Shown piece by piece: positions 32,815 to 41,142 of a stretch of DNA of 64,000 nt (its first letter is position 1; each line of letters opens with the position of its first letter). The notes under the pieces were generated by a model, which was not told the DNA's origin, did not search any database, and saw only the letters and a program-made list of their open reading frames with translations. Source of the stretch: a virus. The position numbers and the translations under genes were made by a program. The DNA is taken from positions 1 to 64,000 of IMG/VR virus record IMGVR_UViG_3300024262_000018; one strand, written 5' to 3'.

Positions 32815-33465
32815 TTATTTTCCCTTCAAAATAGAAAGCATTGTCTGAAAAAGATCTTCTTTATTATGCTTTAGAAGTTCATTTATCGTTGAGGCTTTCT
32901 TATTCTTTTTTTGTTTGGATGGACCTTCTCCACCACCATATACATCGTCTAAAACATCTCCTGCCATAACCTCTTCTTCGTTCTCATCTTTTTGAGTTTG
33001 AGAAGTAAAATTCATTTTCAAATTTTTATCTTTTCTCTCGGCATCAACAAAATTTAGCTGGAACTGGTCTTGCATCTCTTTTACTATAGAAGCTACATCT
33101 TTATCTGCTAGTCTTTTTCTTTTTGCATAGTACCTATCAGGTAAAGTTATAGAAAGTTCGCGAATACCACCTGGATAAAGTTTTTCATCCACAAACTTAT
33201 TCTCAAACTGTTCTAGACGACGAGGTGGATACCCAAAGCTCTCTAATTTCTTAAAGATATATTCGGTGATATCTGGTGAAGAACCCCCATCGTTGTCCTC
33301 TTTATTATCAAAAAGACCTTTAGGTAGAAAAGAACCGGACGCATCATCTGTCGATGACATCGGCTTATCCATGTTCATATTCTCTAATTGGGGATTAAAT
33401 GCTGGTTGCTGACCGAAAGCCTGAGCAACCATCAATTTTCTTGTCCCGCTAGGTACAATAGCCAT
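32815..33465 (-). CDS. Hypothetical protein in the head operon
   Basis: AGGAGC precedes the ATG at 33,465. The 216-aa product has a disordered Met/Asn/Gln-rich N-terminus. A compact middle follows with EYIFKKLESFGYPPRRLEQFENKFV and PGGIRELSITLPDRYYAKRKRL, then a helical C-terminus with STINELLKHNKEDLFQTMLSILKGK. The ELSITLPDRYY segment looks like a folded core. No family is known to me; neighbours suggest head assembly. Confidence 0.6.
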   Translation of the reverse strand: MAIVPSGTRKLMVAQAFGQQPAFNPQLENMNMDKPMSSTDDASGSFLPKGLFDNKEDNDGGSSPDITEYIFKKLESFGYPPRRLEQFENKFVDEKLYPGGIRELSITLPDRYYAKRKRLADKDVASIVKEMQDQFQLNFVDAERKDKNLKMNFTSQTQKDENEEEVMAGDVLDDVYGGGEGPSKQKKNKKASTINELLKHNKEDLFQTMLSILKGK

Positions 33466-33496
33466 ATCCAGCTCCTTATTATTCTATAAAATCAGC

Positions 33497-34009
33497 TTAC
33501 TGATCAGTCAACATAGCTTCAACGAACTCTGCCGGATACAGGTTGCTCCAGTAAGACTTCAACATCGTCCTTGTTTTGGCATCTAGCTTAGCGACCTTAA
33601 CATAGACTGGGGAAGTTTTAGCCTCTGTTTTCTTGTTCTCACAAGTAACAGCAGAAGGCTTTACACTTTCACCCTTCTGATGATTAGGCTCGCCCTTAAG
33701 CTGACCGCTTGTAGCAGCTTCGCCAGCCGAACCTTTTGCTTTAGTAGCAGTTGGTTTGGCCTTCTTTTCTTCTGCCTCTTCCTCTTCCGTCTCTTCTGCT
33801 ACTTTTACAGTCTTTTTGCCTGACGCCTCTACAGTTTCGTCTTCGACTTCTTCAACGTCATCGTCAGTTTCGTCGTCAGCATCTTCGATGGCGGCGGTTT
33901 TAACGACCTCATCTTTAGCAGCGGTTTTACTCATCTTCTCGTTAACGAGATCAGCAAAACTCTTTCCTTTTCCTACTTTAACTGTGTTTGTCATAAACTT
34001 AATAGCCAT
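33497..34009 (-). CDS. Acidic, disordered assembly protein with a conserved C-terminal YW motif
   Basis: AAGGAG lies before the ATG at 34,009. Residues 20-125 of this 170-aa protein are Asp/Glu/Ala/Lys-rich, as in scaffold proteins. The C-terminal 35 residues are ordered, ending LDAKTRTMLKSYWSNLYPAEFVEAML. A related pattern, LKRYWTVLEPKSYVELMVA, occurs near the N-terminus of the 2H-like protein at 38,413, so this may be a small interaction motif used by the phage. Scaffold or prohead-core function is an inference. Confidence 0.6.
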   Translation of the reverse strand: MAIKFMTNTVKVGKGKSFADLVNEKMSKTAAKDEVVKTAAIEDADDETDDDVEEVEDETVEASGKKTVKVAEETEEEEAEEKKAKPTATKAKGSAGEAATSGQLKGEPNHQKGESVKPSAVTCENKKTEAKTSPVYVKVAKLDAKTRTMLKSYWSNLYPAEFVEAMLTDQ

Positions 34010-34060
34010 TCTTTAACTCCTTATGTATTTTTTGAAATACAGTCCTATTCTAAGTAATAA

Positions 34061-34080
34061 TATATTCTTATCGAAAATCC
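34061..34080 (-). promoter_or_regulatory. Candidate promoter, GGATTTTCGATAAGAATATA element
   Basis: The minus strand reads GGATTTTCGATAAGAATATA, between the stop at 34,108 and the start at 34,009. It resembles the GGATTTTTATCGATAATACA element at 23,966. A hairpin (TGTATTT...AAATACA, 34,023-34,041) lies between it and the ribosome site. Confidence 0.35.
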
Positions 34081-34107
34081 TTTTATTTTTATTTATTTAT
34101 TCCGAAA

Positions 34108-35730
34108 TTATTGTGGGGTTCCTATTATTCCGCTGCCGGGAACCGCTTCTCCTGCCGCCCCTTGTTGATCATAATATCCCATCATTGGCTTTTTGCTCTG
34201 AACTTTTGCTTGAGCGGCCTCAATCTGAGCCATAACTCCTTCTATCGATTGGACCATTTGGTGAACTTTTCTAATAGCGTTGACTTTGCTCATAAATGAT
34301 TTTTTTAAGTTGTCAGGCAAACTATTAGACATTTTTAATGCTTTATTGGCAAAAGCGTCTAATAATTGTATAGCCTGGTCCATTCCCATTTGTTCCTCTG
34401 CTTGAGGGGCAGGTTGCGCTGCCGCTGGTTGTAAGCCTAGCACTGATTCGAAAGCAGTGCTAAACCATTGATTAAATTTGGGACCAAATTTATTCGCAAC
34501 AGCAGCCATAATTTGAGGAACCATCTGCGGGCTTATCTCAGGAAGAGTTTGTTGTGGAGTTTGTTGTGGATCTTGTTGGACTGCACCTACTTGAGACATT
34601 TTATAATTTTTAAGATTATAAGATGCTGATCTGGCTGGCTGTAGTGTACTTATGAACCACTGTCTTGCGGCTGCAAGGCCGTCAGGATTGCTCATAATAT
34701 TATTAACAATCTCAGATAGCTTAGACTCGTCAGCAGATTGGATTACTTCCATGATATCCTGCTGTTGCCCTTGTTGCCCAGGCTGTTGTTCTGTTTGCTG
34801 TTGAGTCTCTTCTTCTGCTTTTTGTTCAACCAAGCCTTCTTGCTGCAATAAGGCATCTAAAGCAGCCGTTGCTTGAGTAGCAATTTGAACTGCTTGATTC
34901 GCTTCCTTAACCGTTAAGAAAGCATTACGGAATGTAAGTAAAGATTTTTCGGCCTGCGTAACGAATGGTCTGATAGCCCGCGAGCCAAGACCGCTCCATT
35001 GCTGTAATTTATTTAGATTATTTACGATACTCTGAAAGAGATTTCCAATATTTCTGGTTTGCTTTAAGGCTTCTTGAGGATTGCTAATAACTTCTTGTAG
35101 ACGTTGTTTAATTAAATTTGCATCTTCCTTAAAGATATTTAAACTTTGCTTATAAAACTCATTTTTCCCCATAAGACCGCCCCAAAAACCAGCCTCTTTA
35201 ATAAGATTATGCGAAATAATCAGCAACTCATTAGATGCTTTTTTATCCATCTTTACTAATTTGGCGGATATTTTTAGAAGATCATCTGCTTTTTCGATCA
35301 AAGCGGTCGTTAACTTATAGCGTTCATTCGCGTCTATAGTAGAAAAAGCTTCAGTAACTGTCGCTCCAGATTTAACCAAATCAACTATTTTATCTGATAA
35401 TTCTTTATTTGCGGTTTTAACTATTGGAGTATCTATATCTGCGTATTTATCCCAACTGCTATCATTATCGTTAATAGACTTATTATACTCTTCCCAGCAA
35501 GAAAGAACGATATCTTGAGCAGACGTACCAGGCTTTTTAACCCTATTTTCACGGTAACATTTTTCCCAACAACGGGAGTTACGAATAGCGTACCCAAGCC
35601 CGCCTTCAAATTGGGCTTTGACAATTTTGTTTATAGACTTAGCAGTCTTATCTATCTGATCTGCATATGATTCCAGGCCAGACTTGTCTAATCTTTCAGA
35701 TAAATTAGCTAGAGCTTTAATTGTTTCCAT
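34108..35730 (-). CDS. Gln-rich helical internal virion protein, 540 aa
   Basis: The N-terminal 130 residues contain a small Cys/Trp-rich module (NSRCWEKCYRENRVKKPGTSAQDIVLSCWEEYNK). The rest is alanine/glutamine-rich helix with a central run of Gln (about 300-330) and SYNLKNYKMSQVG at about 375, similar to the FNLKK motifs elsewhere. The C-terminus is disordered and Pro/Gly-rich. The size, composition and position in the head operon resemble internal head or ejected proteins. AGGA precedes the ATG. No enzymatic motif is seen. Confidence 0.65.
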   Translation of the reverse strand: METIKALANLSERLDKSGLESYADQIDKTAKSINKIVKAQFEGGLGYAIRNSRCWEKCYRENRVKKPGTSAQDIVLSCWEEYNKSINDNDSSWDKYADIDTPIVKTANKELSDKIVDLVKSGATVTEAFSTIDANERYKLTTALIEKADDLLKISAKLVKMDKKASNELLIISHNLIKEAGFWGGLMGKNEFYKQSLNIFKEDANLIKQRLQEVISNPQEALKQTRNIGNLFQSIVNNLNKLQQWSGLGSRAIRPFVTQAEKSLLTFRNAFLTVKEANQAVQIATQATAALDALLQQEGLVEQKAEEETQQQTEQQPGQQGQQQDIMEVIQSADESKLSEIVNNIMSNPDGLAAARQWFISTLQPARSASYNLKNYKMSQVGAVQQDPQQTPQQTLPEISPQMVPQIMAAVANKFGPKFNQWFSTAFESVLGLQPAAAQPAPQAEEQMGMDQAIQLLDAFANKALKMSNSLPDNLKKSFMSKVNAIRKVHQMVQSIEGVMAQIEAAQAKVQSKKPMMGYYDQQGAAGEAVPGSGIIGTPQ

Positions 35731-35743
35731 TGGACAGTCCTTA

Positions 35744-36337
35744 TTAAATATATTTATTTCTTAACTTTCTATTTTTTCTACGTCTTAACCTTCTTTTCAA
35801 ATTTTTTCTTCCTTTAGAAAAATTAAATTTGGGCGAAAATTTTTCACCAGTGAACTTATATCCATCCGGAAAATTAGCATCGTGTGTTATATTTTCTAAG
35901 ATATATGTTCTTATTCCTCCAATAGTTTGATCCCAAACTGCAATATTTCTTCTATGGGTAGTCTTCGCATAAAAATCTCCATGTGGCTCGACATCTCTTA
36001 TAATATTAGTTCCATGTAATGTTCTATAATTAATTCTTATTGTTTCATTATTCTGTTTTGCCCAGCGTATTGCTTGGAACAGTGTTCCGAATTCAGGATA
36101 TCCTTCAGGTTCTATGGCGGTCGGATCTTCATTAAGAGTTTCATCTTCCTCTATTTCATTTTCCTGCATCTCCTCCAGATTCTCTGGAGTAATTGTCATT
36201 AATTCTTCATTCATTGTCTCATCTAATTCGTTATTGATATCTAACATATCATCATAAGTATCATCTAAATTAAAATAATTCTCTACCTGTTGAGAGATGA
36301 TAAATTTATTCAAATTTTTACTTATAATTTTTTTCAT
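35744..36337 (-). CDS. WYL-like domain protein
   Basis: The 197-aa product starts within the last codons of the DUF192 gene (20-nt overlap). Residues 1-75 are acidic and helical. Residues 80-150 read LFQAIRWAKQNNETIRINYRT, RDVEPHGDFYAKTTHRRNIAVWD, and IRTYILENI, the strand order and R..P sequence of a WYL domain. In bacteria WYL domains bind nucleic acid or nucleotides and regulate transcription. The C-terminal 30 residues are extremely basic (KGRKNLKRRLRRRKNRKLRNKY), suited to nucleic acid. A DNA-associated or regulatory role is inferred. Confidence 0.6.
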   Translation of the reverse strand: MKKIISKNLNKFIISQQVENYFNLDDTYDDMLDINNELDETMNEELMTITPENLEEMQENEIEEDETLNEDPTAIEPEGYPEFGTLFQAIRWAKQNNETIRINYRTLHGTNIIRDVEPHGDFYAKTTHRRNIAVWDQTIGGIRTYILENITHDANFPDGYKFTGEKFSPKFNFSKGRKNLKRRLRRRKNRKLRNKYI

Positions 36338-36692
36338 TTTTTATAAACTTAACTGAAAAATTACCATCATCTTCCTTTAATTCTATGACATCTCCAACTT
36401 TTATTTCATTATCTCTGAAAAAACCATCATTAGCTTCAATTGCGATAACGGACTTATCATCGCTAGAAACTCCGGAGAAAGACATCTTTTTTATTCTATC
36501 AATTTTTATTATTCTATTATTTTCATTAACAAATGCTATATCTAAAGGAATATAAGTATTCATCCCCCAAAACTTTAAAACTTGAGGGTTATCAAATTTA
36601 AAAAGCATACCAGCATTCTTGGGCAAATGTTCTCTAAACATTAGCCCTTGTCGCCACAAATCAGGAGTATCCGCTATCTCTACATATAACAT
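36318..36692 (-). CDS. DUF192 family protein
   Basis: The 124-aa product shows the DUF192 core: VEIADTPDLWRQGLMFREHLPKNAGMLFKF, FWGMNTYIPLDIAFVNENNRIIKID, and GVSSDDKSVIAIEANDGFF. Most family members are exported; this one has no signal peptide, as is usual for phage copies. The role of the family is unknown. The start overlaps the stop of the preceding gene by one base (TAATG), and its end overlaps the WYL-like gene, so the three are translated as a unit. Confidence 0.85.
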   Translation of the reverse strand: MLYVEIADTPDLWRQGLMFREHLPKNAGMLFKFDNPQVLKFWGMNTYIPLDIAFVNENNRIIKIDRIKKMSFSGVSSDDKSVIAIEANDGFFRDNEIKVGDVIELKEDDGNFSVKFIKNEKNYK

Positions 36693-37198
36693 TATATTAT
36701 CTCATAAACCAAACGGTCATCATTTAACGAATCACAAAAACTCTGTATATCATTTCTTTTACCTTCAAAAATTATATTATCTTCAAAATCTTCTCTAATC
36801 TCTACTGATGAGTTATTATAATTTTTATAAGTGTCAAACCACTTATTAAGATTAATAATTGTCGGGTTATCGAACTTACCTCTCACCACTTCTGGATACA
36901 ATCTATATTTTGTTAAAACATTGCAATTATCATTTATTATTTTTTTAGATTGATAGTCAGAAATCCATTTTCTGTTTTTTGCGTTATGTTCTCGAACAAT
37001 TTTAACAGCATCATCTATAGATAGCGGGCCATCATCTGTCTCTATATACTCTTCTTTTCTAACAATAAATTTTAAGCCTATTCCCTCAAAAGTTAATAAA
37101 GATTTATAAAATGGATCATACCAAGTTATATCATCTTTATTCTTTTTGGGTTTTATAGGCTTTTGTTTATGTACTAAAATAAGAACCTTATTTTCCAT
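36692..37198 (-). CDS. Hypothetical 168-aa protein
   Basis: The start overlaps the end of the gene at 37,188 by 11 nt. The product is alpha/beta, with VLILVHKQKPIKPKK at the N-terminus and an acidic C-terminus ending DRLVYEII. There are no Cys motifs or membrane helices. It stands in a coupled run (37,601 to 35,744) with the DUF192 and WYL-like genes. I do not recognise it. Confidence 0.6.
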   Translation of the reverse strand: MENKVLILVHKQKPIKPKKNKDDITWYDPFYKSLLTFEGIGLKFIVRKEEYIETDDGPLSIDDAVKIVREHNAKNRKWISDYQSKKIINDNCNVLTKYRLYPEVVRGKFDNPTIINLNKWFDTYKNYNNSSVEIREDFEDNIIFEGKRNDIQSFCDSLNDDRLVYEII

Positions 37199-37601
37199 CT
37201 ATATTTTTCCACCACAGGTTGTCTGTTTTTTTATTTTTCTTTTTTAACCGTTTTGTATTCTTAGAAGCAGTTGTATAATCCAGATCTCTGCCGTCTTCAT
37301 ACGAAGACCGATCATCTCCCAATATCATAGTTTTTATGATATTAGAGCCCTTATTTGTTATTTTGAAGCCATTAGCAGCACGCTGCATGAGCCCATATGA
37401 AATGAGACTATCGAGGTCACCTTGAGAGATATTTTTTGGTTGTTTATAAACTTTATTACCAATTTTATTATTCGGATTTTTCCAAATATTATATAGAACC
37501 TGAACGGATTTCGGGTCTAGAATGTCGTTTCTGGGTTTAAAATCTTGAGGCAAGATTTTAGTTAAAAAATCTACTAATGAAAATTGTGTAAACTTGCGCA
37601 T
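37188..37601 (-). CDS. Hypothetical protein, possible winged helix
   Basis: The ATG at 37,601 has GGAG 6-7 nt upstream and follows the preceding stop (TAATCATG). Of 137 residues, about 40-95 read VQVLYNIWKNPNNK, then GDLDSLISYGLMQRAANGFKITNKGSNIIKTMIL, the helix-turn-helix-wing order of small winged-helix proteins. The C-terminus is basic. DNA binding is an inference from this pattern. Confidence 0.55.
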   Translation of the reverse strand: MRKFTQFSLVDFLTKILPQDFKPRNDILDPKSVQVLYNIWKNPNNKIGNKVYKQPKNISQGDLDSLISYGLMQRAANGFKITNKGSNIIKTMILGDDRSSYEDGRDLDYTTASKNTKRLKKKNKKTDNLWWKNIDGK

Positions 37602-37603
37602 GA

Positions 37604-38416
37604 TTATCTCCAAGTCCCAGGATTTAATTGAGGATACGGACTATCCTCATACCTATCCTTCCAAGAAAAAGGTTCATTTCTTAATTCTCTCCAATAAAAG
37701 CCTTCTCCGACTTTACCGGATTTGTTATAAGTATCATACCCCATCAAATATCTCTGTTGCATCCTCTTATCTCTGTCTCTTCCATAAGTTTCTCCAGAAA
37801 CCTCATCCCAATTAAAAACGCGTTCTTCCATAGGGAGGTCTAAGTTCCCCCACGGCCCCTGAATTCCCTTTGCAACTTTAATTACAACATTATCAATCTT
37901 ATCTTTTCCATCTAATAGTAGAGAGAGAAGAGACGCAATATATTCTATTTTTTTATTTGATCTATAAATCCAATCTAGAGCTATTCTATAATTCGATATA
38001 CAATTCATTATCTCATACGAAAAATGTAATATATCTTTGTCAAAAACTTTTCTAAAGATAGAGCAGATATCGTGTTTCTTTATAAATTCCTTATAATCTT
38101 GACAATAATCCAATAATTTTATAAGATCCCAAATGCCGTATAATGCATCTATGGCGATGTTCAAGTTTTTATCGTTGATAACTACGCTATTCCCCATCGA
38201 CACGGGTTTATTAAAGTTTAATAAGTTTGCTACTTCTAGGAGTAGATGTCTAATTATTTTAGTATTAGAGATATGATCTTTTTTTAATAGATATATCTTG
38301 CTGGTTATCTTAGACTTGAATTTCCGATTGCCAATAGAAAAAGAGCACTCGGTGTCGCCCATAACAGCAATACCATACTTATCAAGTTCTTTTATTAGCA
38401 ATTCCCTATTATTCAT
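37604..38416 (-). CDS. Hypothetical protein with a conserved phage-type C-terminus
   Basis: The start overlaps the stop of the 2H-like gene by 4 nt. The N-terminal 170 of 270 residues are helical with no known motif. The C-terminal 95 are rich in Trp, Tyr, Arg and Pro: GIQGPWGNLDLPMEERVFNW, DRDKRMQQRYLMGYDTY, GFYWRELRNEPFSW and EDSPYPQLNPGTW. This aromatic tail resembles segments I have seen in structural-region phage proteins, but I cannot name it. It is co-translated with genes on both sides. Confidence 0.6.
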   Translation of the reverse strand: MNNRELLIKELDKYGIAVMGDTECSFSIGNRKFKSKITSKIYLLKKDHISNTKIIRHLLLEVANLLNFNKPVSMGNSVVINDKNLNIAIDALYGIWDLIKLLDYCQDYKEFIKKHDICSIFRKVFDKDILHFSYEIMNCISNYRIALDWIYRSNKKIEYIASLLSLLLDGKDKIDNVVIKVAKGIQGPWGNLDLPMEERVFNWDEVSGETYGRDRDKRMQQRYLMGYDTYNKSGKVGEGFYWRELRNEPFSWKDRYEDSPYPQLNPGTWR

Positions 38417-38985
38417 TTGCTCTCTCTCACAGCCACAGTAATATGAAACTCATGCCCCTTATCCTCATATGTTTCGGGTAATCCGTAATTTTTTCTAATT
38501 TTGACTAATTCGGGAATATCTACTGCAACGAACCAGACCCGGCTCATTTCGTCCCATCCTTGAGGATTGGTAGAGTATACCTCTTTAAAAGTAAAAGGTA
38601 TTTCTCTGCCAATTTCTTTTATTTTTTTTATCTTGTTATCCTCTATTTCGTCTTTCGTTATTGCGCTTATATGAGCCCCTATTCCATCTTTATCAAAATA
38701 GGGAGGCTTTTTTATATTAGCATCATCTAGCAAAGGAAATATTCCATCGATAAAATCATCATCGATTTTAACATAGACAAATCCATCGTCTTGTTGTTTT
38801 AAAACTCCAAACAGCTTGACCTCTTTATTCTGTTTACTAGCTTTTTTGATCTGCTCTTTTATTGACTGGGCCACCATCAGCTCAACGTAGCTTTTTGGTT
38901 CCAAGACCGTCCAATATCTTTTAAGAAACTTTTTATTTTTTGTTTCTTTTTTCTTTTTTTTATTTTTAGAAAATATTATTTTCAT
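38413..38985 (-). CDS. 2H phosphoesterase-like protein
   Basis: The 190-aa product contains two H-x-[ST] signatures about 90 residues apart: GAHISAI (about residue 104) and HEFHITVAV near the C-terminus. These are the hallmark of the 2H phosphoesterase fold, whose members cut cyclic phosphodiesters such as 2',3'-cyclic ends of RNA or cyclic nucleotides. The first 40 residues are a basic tail followed by LKRYWTVLEPKSYVELMVA, a motif shared with the scaffold-like protein at 33,497. In phages such enzymes may repair RNA or degrade host cyclic-nucleotide defence signals. The start abuts the stop of the gene upstream. Confidence 0.7.
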   Translation of the reverse strand: MKIIFSKNKKKKKETKNKKFLKRYWTVLEPKSYVELMVAQSIKEQIKKASKQNKEVKLFGVLKQQDDGFVYVKIDDDFIDGIFPLLDDANIKKPPYFDKDGIGAHISAITKDEIEDNKIKKIKEIGREIPFTFKEVYSTNPQGWDEMSRVWFVAVDIPELVKIRKNYGLPETYEDKGHEFHITVAVRESK

Positions 38986-39783
38986 TTACTGTGTTTCTTT
39001 TAAGGGTAAACGTGACGATGCTCTTTCTCTATCTTGTTCCACATCTACAAATGAAAGATCTCCTTCATCAACTAGGCTTCCCTCATTAGATAAAAATTCA
39101 TCTCCGATCATATTAGATAAATCTCTCTTTTTCCCAATAGGTTTAAGCCTTTTAGACTTGCTGAATTTCTTTGTTGTAGGGCTATTTATCGTAGGTATTT
39201 TCTTTTTAAAACTCTTTTTTAAAGCATCAGTAGTTTTGTCAATTTCCTTTTCAAAATCCACGGCCTCATCTTTTGACGATGATTGGACGGTCATATCTAC
39301 ACCGTTTAGATCTGACAAAACCTTTTTCATACTATCTTCTTTATTAATCATCTCTCCGCTTTCGGGATTCCATGCAGACATATTAGTCTTTGGTTCATTT
39401 AGACGATTTTCTTCCAAATCTATAGCTATTTCCGCCTCGTCTACTTCTTCAGCCTCTGGCTCAACTTCTGTTATTTTTTCTACAACATCTTCTTCTTTTG
39501 CTATCTTTTTCTTTCTTCCGCGCTTTTTTTTAACAGTTTCTTTTACTTCTACTACTTTTTCCGCCATCTCTTCTTTTTCCATTTCTACTACTTCCTCTAC
39601 GACTTCCTCTACCGGGCTATCGATTATTAGCGTTCCAGACCGAATAGCCATTCTGATATGCGGATTTTTTAACTGGTCATCACTTAAATGAATTACACTG
39701 TTGCTTGTTAACATTTTATGCTCAAGCGTTGGTAGAGTAAGTTCGCCTCTTAAATCCCTGTTAACTTTAAATTTCGTAGACAT
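38986..39783 (-). CDS. Acidic/basic disordered protein with an adaptor-like N-terminus
   Basis: AAGGAG precedes the ATG at 39,783. Residues 1-55 of 265 (MSTKFKVNRDLRGELTLPTL...DQLKNPHIRMAIRSGTLII) resemble the short adaptor at the N-terminus of the glycosyltransferase (3090) and fibre (5347). The middle is a Val/Glu/Lys repeat-rich, low-complexity region (VEEVVEEVVE...KKKRGRKKK). The end carries EGSLVDEGDLSF, similar to EGSLITDDLL at the C-terminus of the gene at 2452. It is a likely virion assembly protein; no catalytic motif. Confidence 0.6.
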   Translation of the reverse strand: MSTKFKVNRDLRGELTLPTLEHKMLTSNSVIHLSDDQLKNPHIRMAIRSGTLIIDSPVEEVVEEVVEMEKEEMAEKVVEVKETVKKKRGRKKKIAKEEDVVEKITEVEPEAEEVDEAEIAIDLEENRLNEPKTNMSAWNPESGEMINKEDSMKKVLSDLNGVDMTVQSSSKDEAVDFEKEIDKTTDALKKSFKKKIPTINSPTTKKFSKSKRLKPIGKKRDLSNMIGDEFLSNEGSLVDEGDLSFVDVEQDRERASSRLPLKETQ

Positions 39784-39792
39784 ATTTTCTCC

Positions 39793-40248
39793 TTAATTTC
39801 TAAGCCTTCTTCTTATCTTATCGAAAAAATCAACAGTTTTGTTTACAGTAGATTGATTAAAAGGACCGATTGCCGTATTATCTCTATCATCTTGAATTTG
39901 TCTTTGAGTCTCTTGTGGCCTACCGATTGGGCTATCCGTGTCATACAGTCCGTCTCCAGACTGCATAGCAGGCTTCTCGTCATTTTGATCTGGATCTTCG
40001 CCATCAAAATCACCATTCCATTTATTACGAGTCGCATATTCTGGTTTAATAGATGATGTGGGAGGTTGACTAGTAGTATAATAGTCTACACCATAACCGC
40101 TTGTAGAATTATCTCCGGGCTTATTTAACTCCAAATCTATTCCACCGTCATGCAAACGATATGGATCTTTAAGAGCCTCATCTAAATCGTTCATCATGGG
40201 AATATTTCCGCGAAAAGATAATTTTATTTTTTTATAAAAATTAGCCAT
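39793..40248 (-). CDS. Hypothetical disordered protein
   Basis: The start is placed at the ATG at 40,248, with AGG upstream. The 151-aa product opens MANFYKKIKLSFRGNIP and is then Asp/Gly/Asn/Pro-rich and probably unfolded, ending in a basic helix VDFFDKIRRRLRN. It lies 15 nt after the FNLKK gene. No function can be read. Confidence 0.5.
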   Translation of the reverse strand: MANFYKKIKLSFRGNIPMMNDLDEALKDPYRLHDGGIDLELNKPGDNSTSGYGVDYYTTSQPPTSSIKPEYATRNKWNGDFDGEDPDQNDEKPAMQSGDGLYDTDSPIGRPQETQRQIQDDRDNTAIGPFNQSTVNKTVDFFDKIRRRLRN

Positions 40249-40263
40249 CACTAGCCTTTATGA

Positions 40264-41067
40264 TTAGAATTTGTCGCCCAGAGCCTTATCTATAGCCCGA
40301 AGCTCCTCTAATTCTTCCTCTTTATCTTCCGCTGATAATTCATCCTGTTCAGATTTTAAATCCTGGTCTAGTCTCTGTGGATCGAAATCTTTAGTAGGAT
40401 CAAATTGTCCTAATATTCTTATTTTTCCAGAGTTGATGTCTAAAACTATCTGCTCCTCTTTCTTCGTTAATTCGCGGCGTTGATCAGAAGCCTTTCTAAA
40501 AATCGAATATAATAAGGCGTCAGCATCTTTTAATTGAGACAGAGTAGATGCTGCCATTTTATTAACTTTCTCAAACTCTTCTCTAGTCTTATAATTAGAT
40601 ACAAGTTGACTTTTACTATCATTGCTGACGATAACTGTCTTTTCTCCCAGCATTTGAGAACCAACTCCCTTATCCCAAAAACTAGTATCTCTTTCTTCCT
40701 TGTTATTCTCTGATTTAATTTTTTCTGCTAATTTATTATCATTTTCTATACTATAGTCCATTAGTGGGGTTTTATTCATCTTATCACTTCTAACATCCAT
40801 GCCATTAATAGGTTTAATGTCGCTTTTATTCATTTCTGCTTCAGTTATTCCCACATCATCCTTAGAAGTGCGAACATCTGCTAGTATAGACTCATAAAGA
40901 GCATCTCCGGCAGGATCTTTGTGACCGGCCTTAAGACGATAAGCATAACTACCAGAATCATCAATTGACTCTGTTCCAAATTCTTTATTTTTGTTAATAA
41001 TCTGTTTTTCTAAAGCGACAAGATCTTTCGAACTAGACATTTTTTTTAGATTAAATTTTTGAACCAT
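40264..41067 (-). CDS. Helical protein with N-terminal FNLKK motif
   Basis: AGGAG precedes the ATG at 41,067. The 267-aa product begins MVQKFNLKKMSSSKD; FNLKK also occurs in the products at 30,533 and 46,121. The rest is strongly charged and helical, with KMAASTLSQLKDADALLYSIFRKASDQRRELTKKEEQIVLDI and an acidic C-terminus. It is adjacent to the large terminase, so a small-terminase or packaging-associated role is conceivable, but no DNA-binding motif is clear. Confidence 0.55.
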   Translation of the reverse strand: MVQKFNLKKMSSSKDLVALEKQIINKNKEFGTESIDDSGSYAYRLKAGHKDPAGDALYESILADVRTSKDDVGITEAEMNKSDIKPINGMDVRSDKMNKTPLMDYSIENDNKLAEKIKSENNKEERDTSFWDKGVGSQMLGEKTVIVSNDSKSQLVSNYKTREEFEKVNKMAASTLSQLKDADALLYSIFRKASDQRRELTKKEEQIVLDINSGKIRILGQFDPTKDFDPQRLDQDLKSEQDELSAEDKEEELEELRAIDKALGDKF

Positions 41068-41142
41068 TACAATTCTCCTGCATTTAGTTAATTTAACTTA
41101 TACCATTCTCGCCAATTACCTTTTATTTTTTCATTTTAAAAT

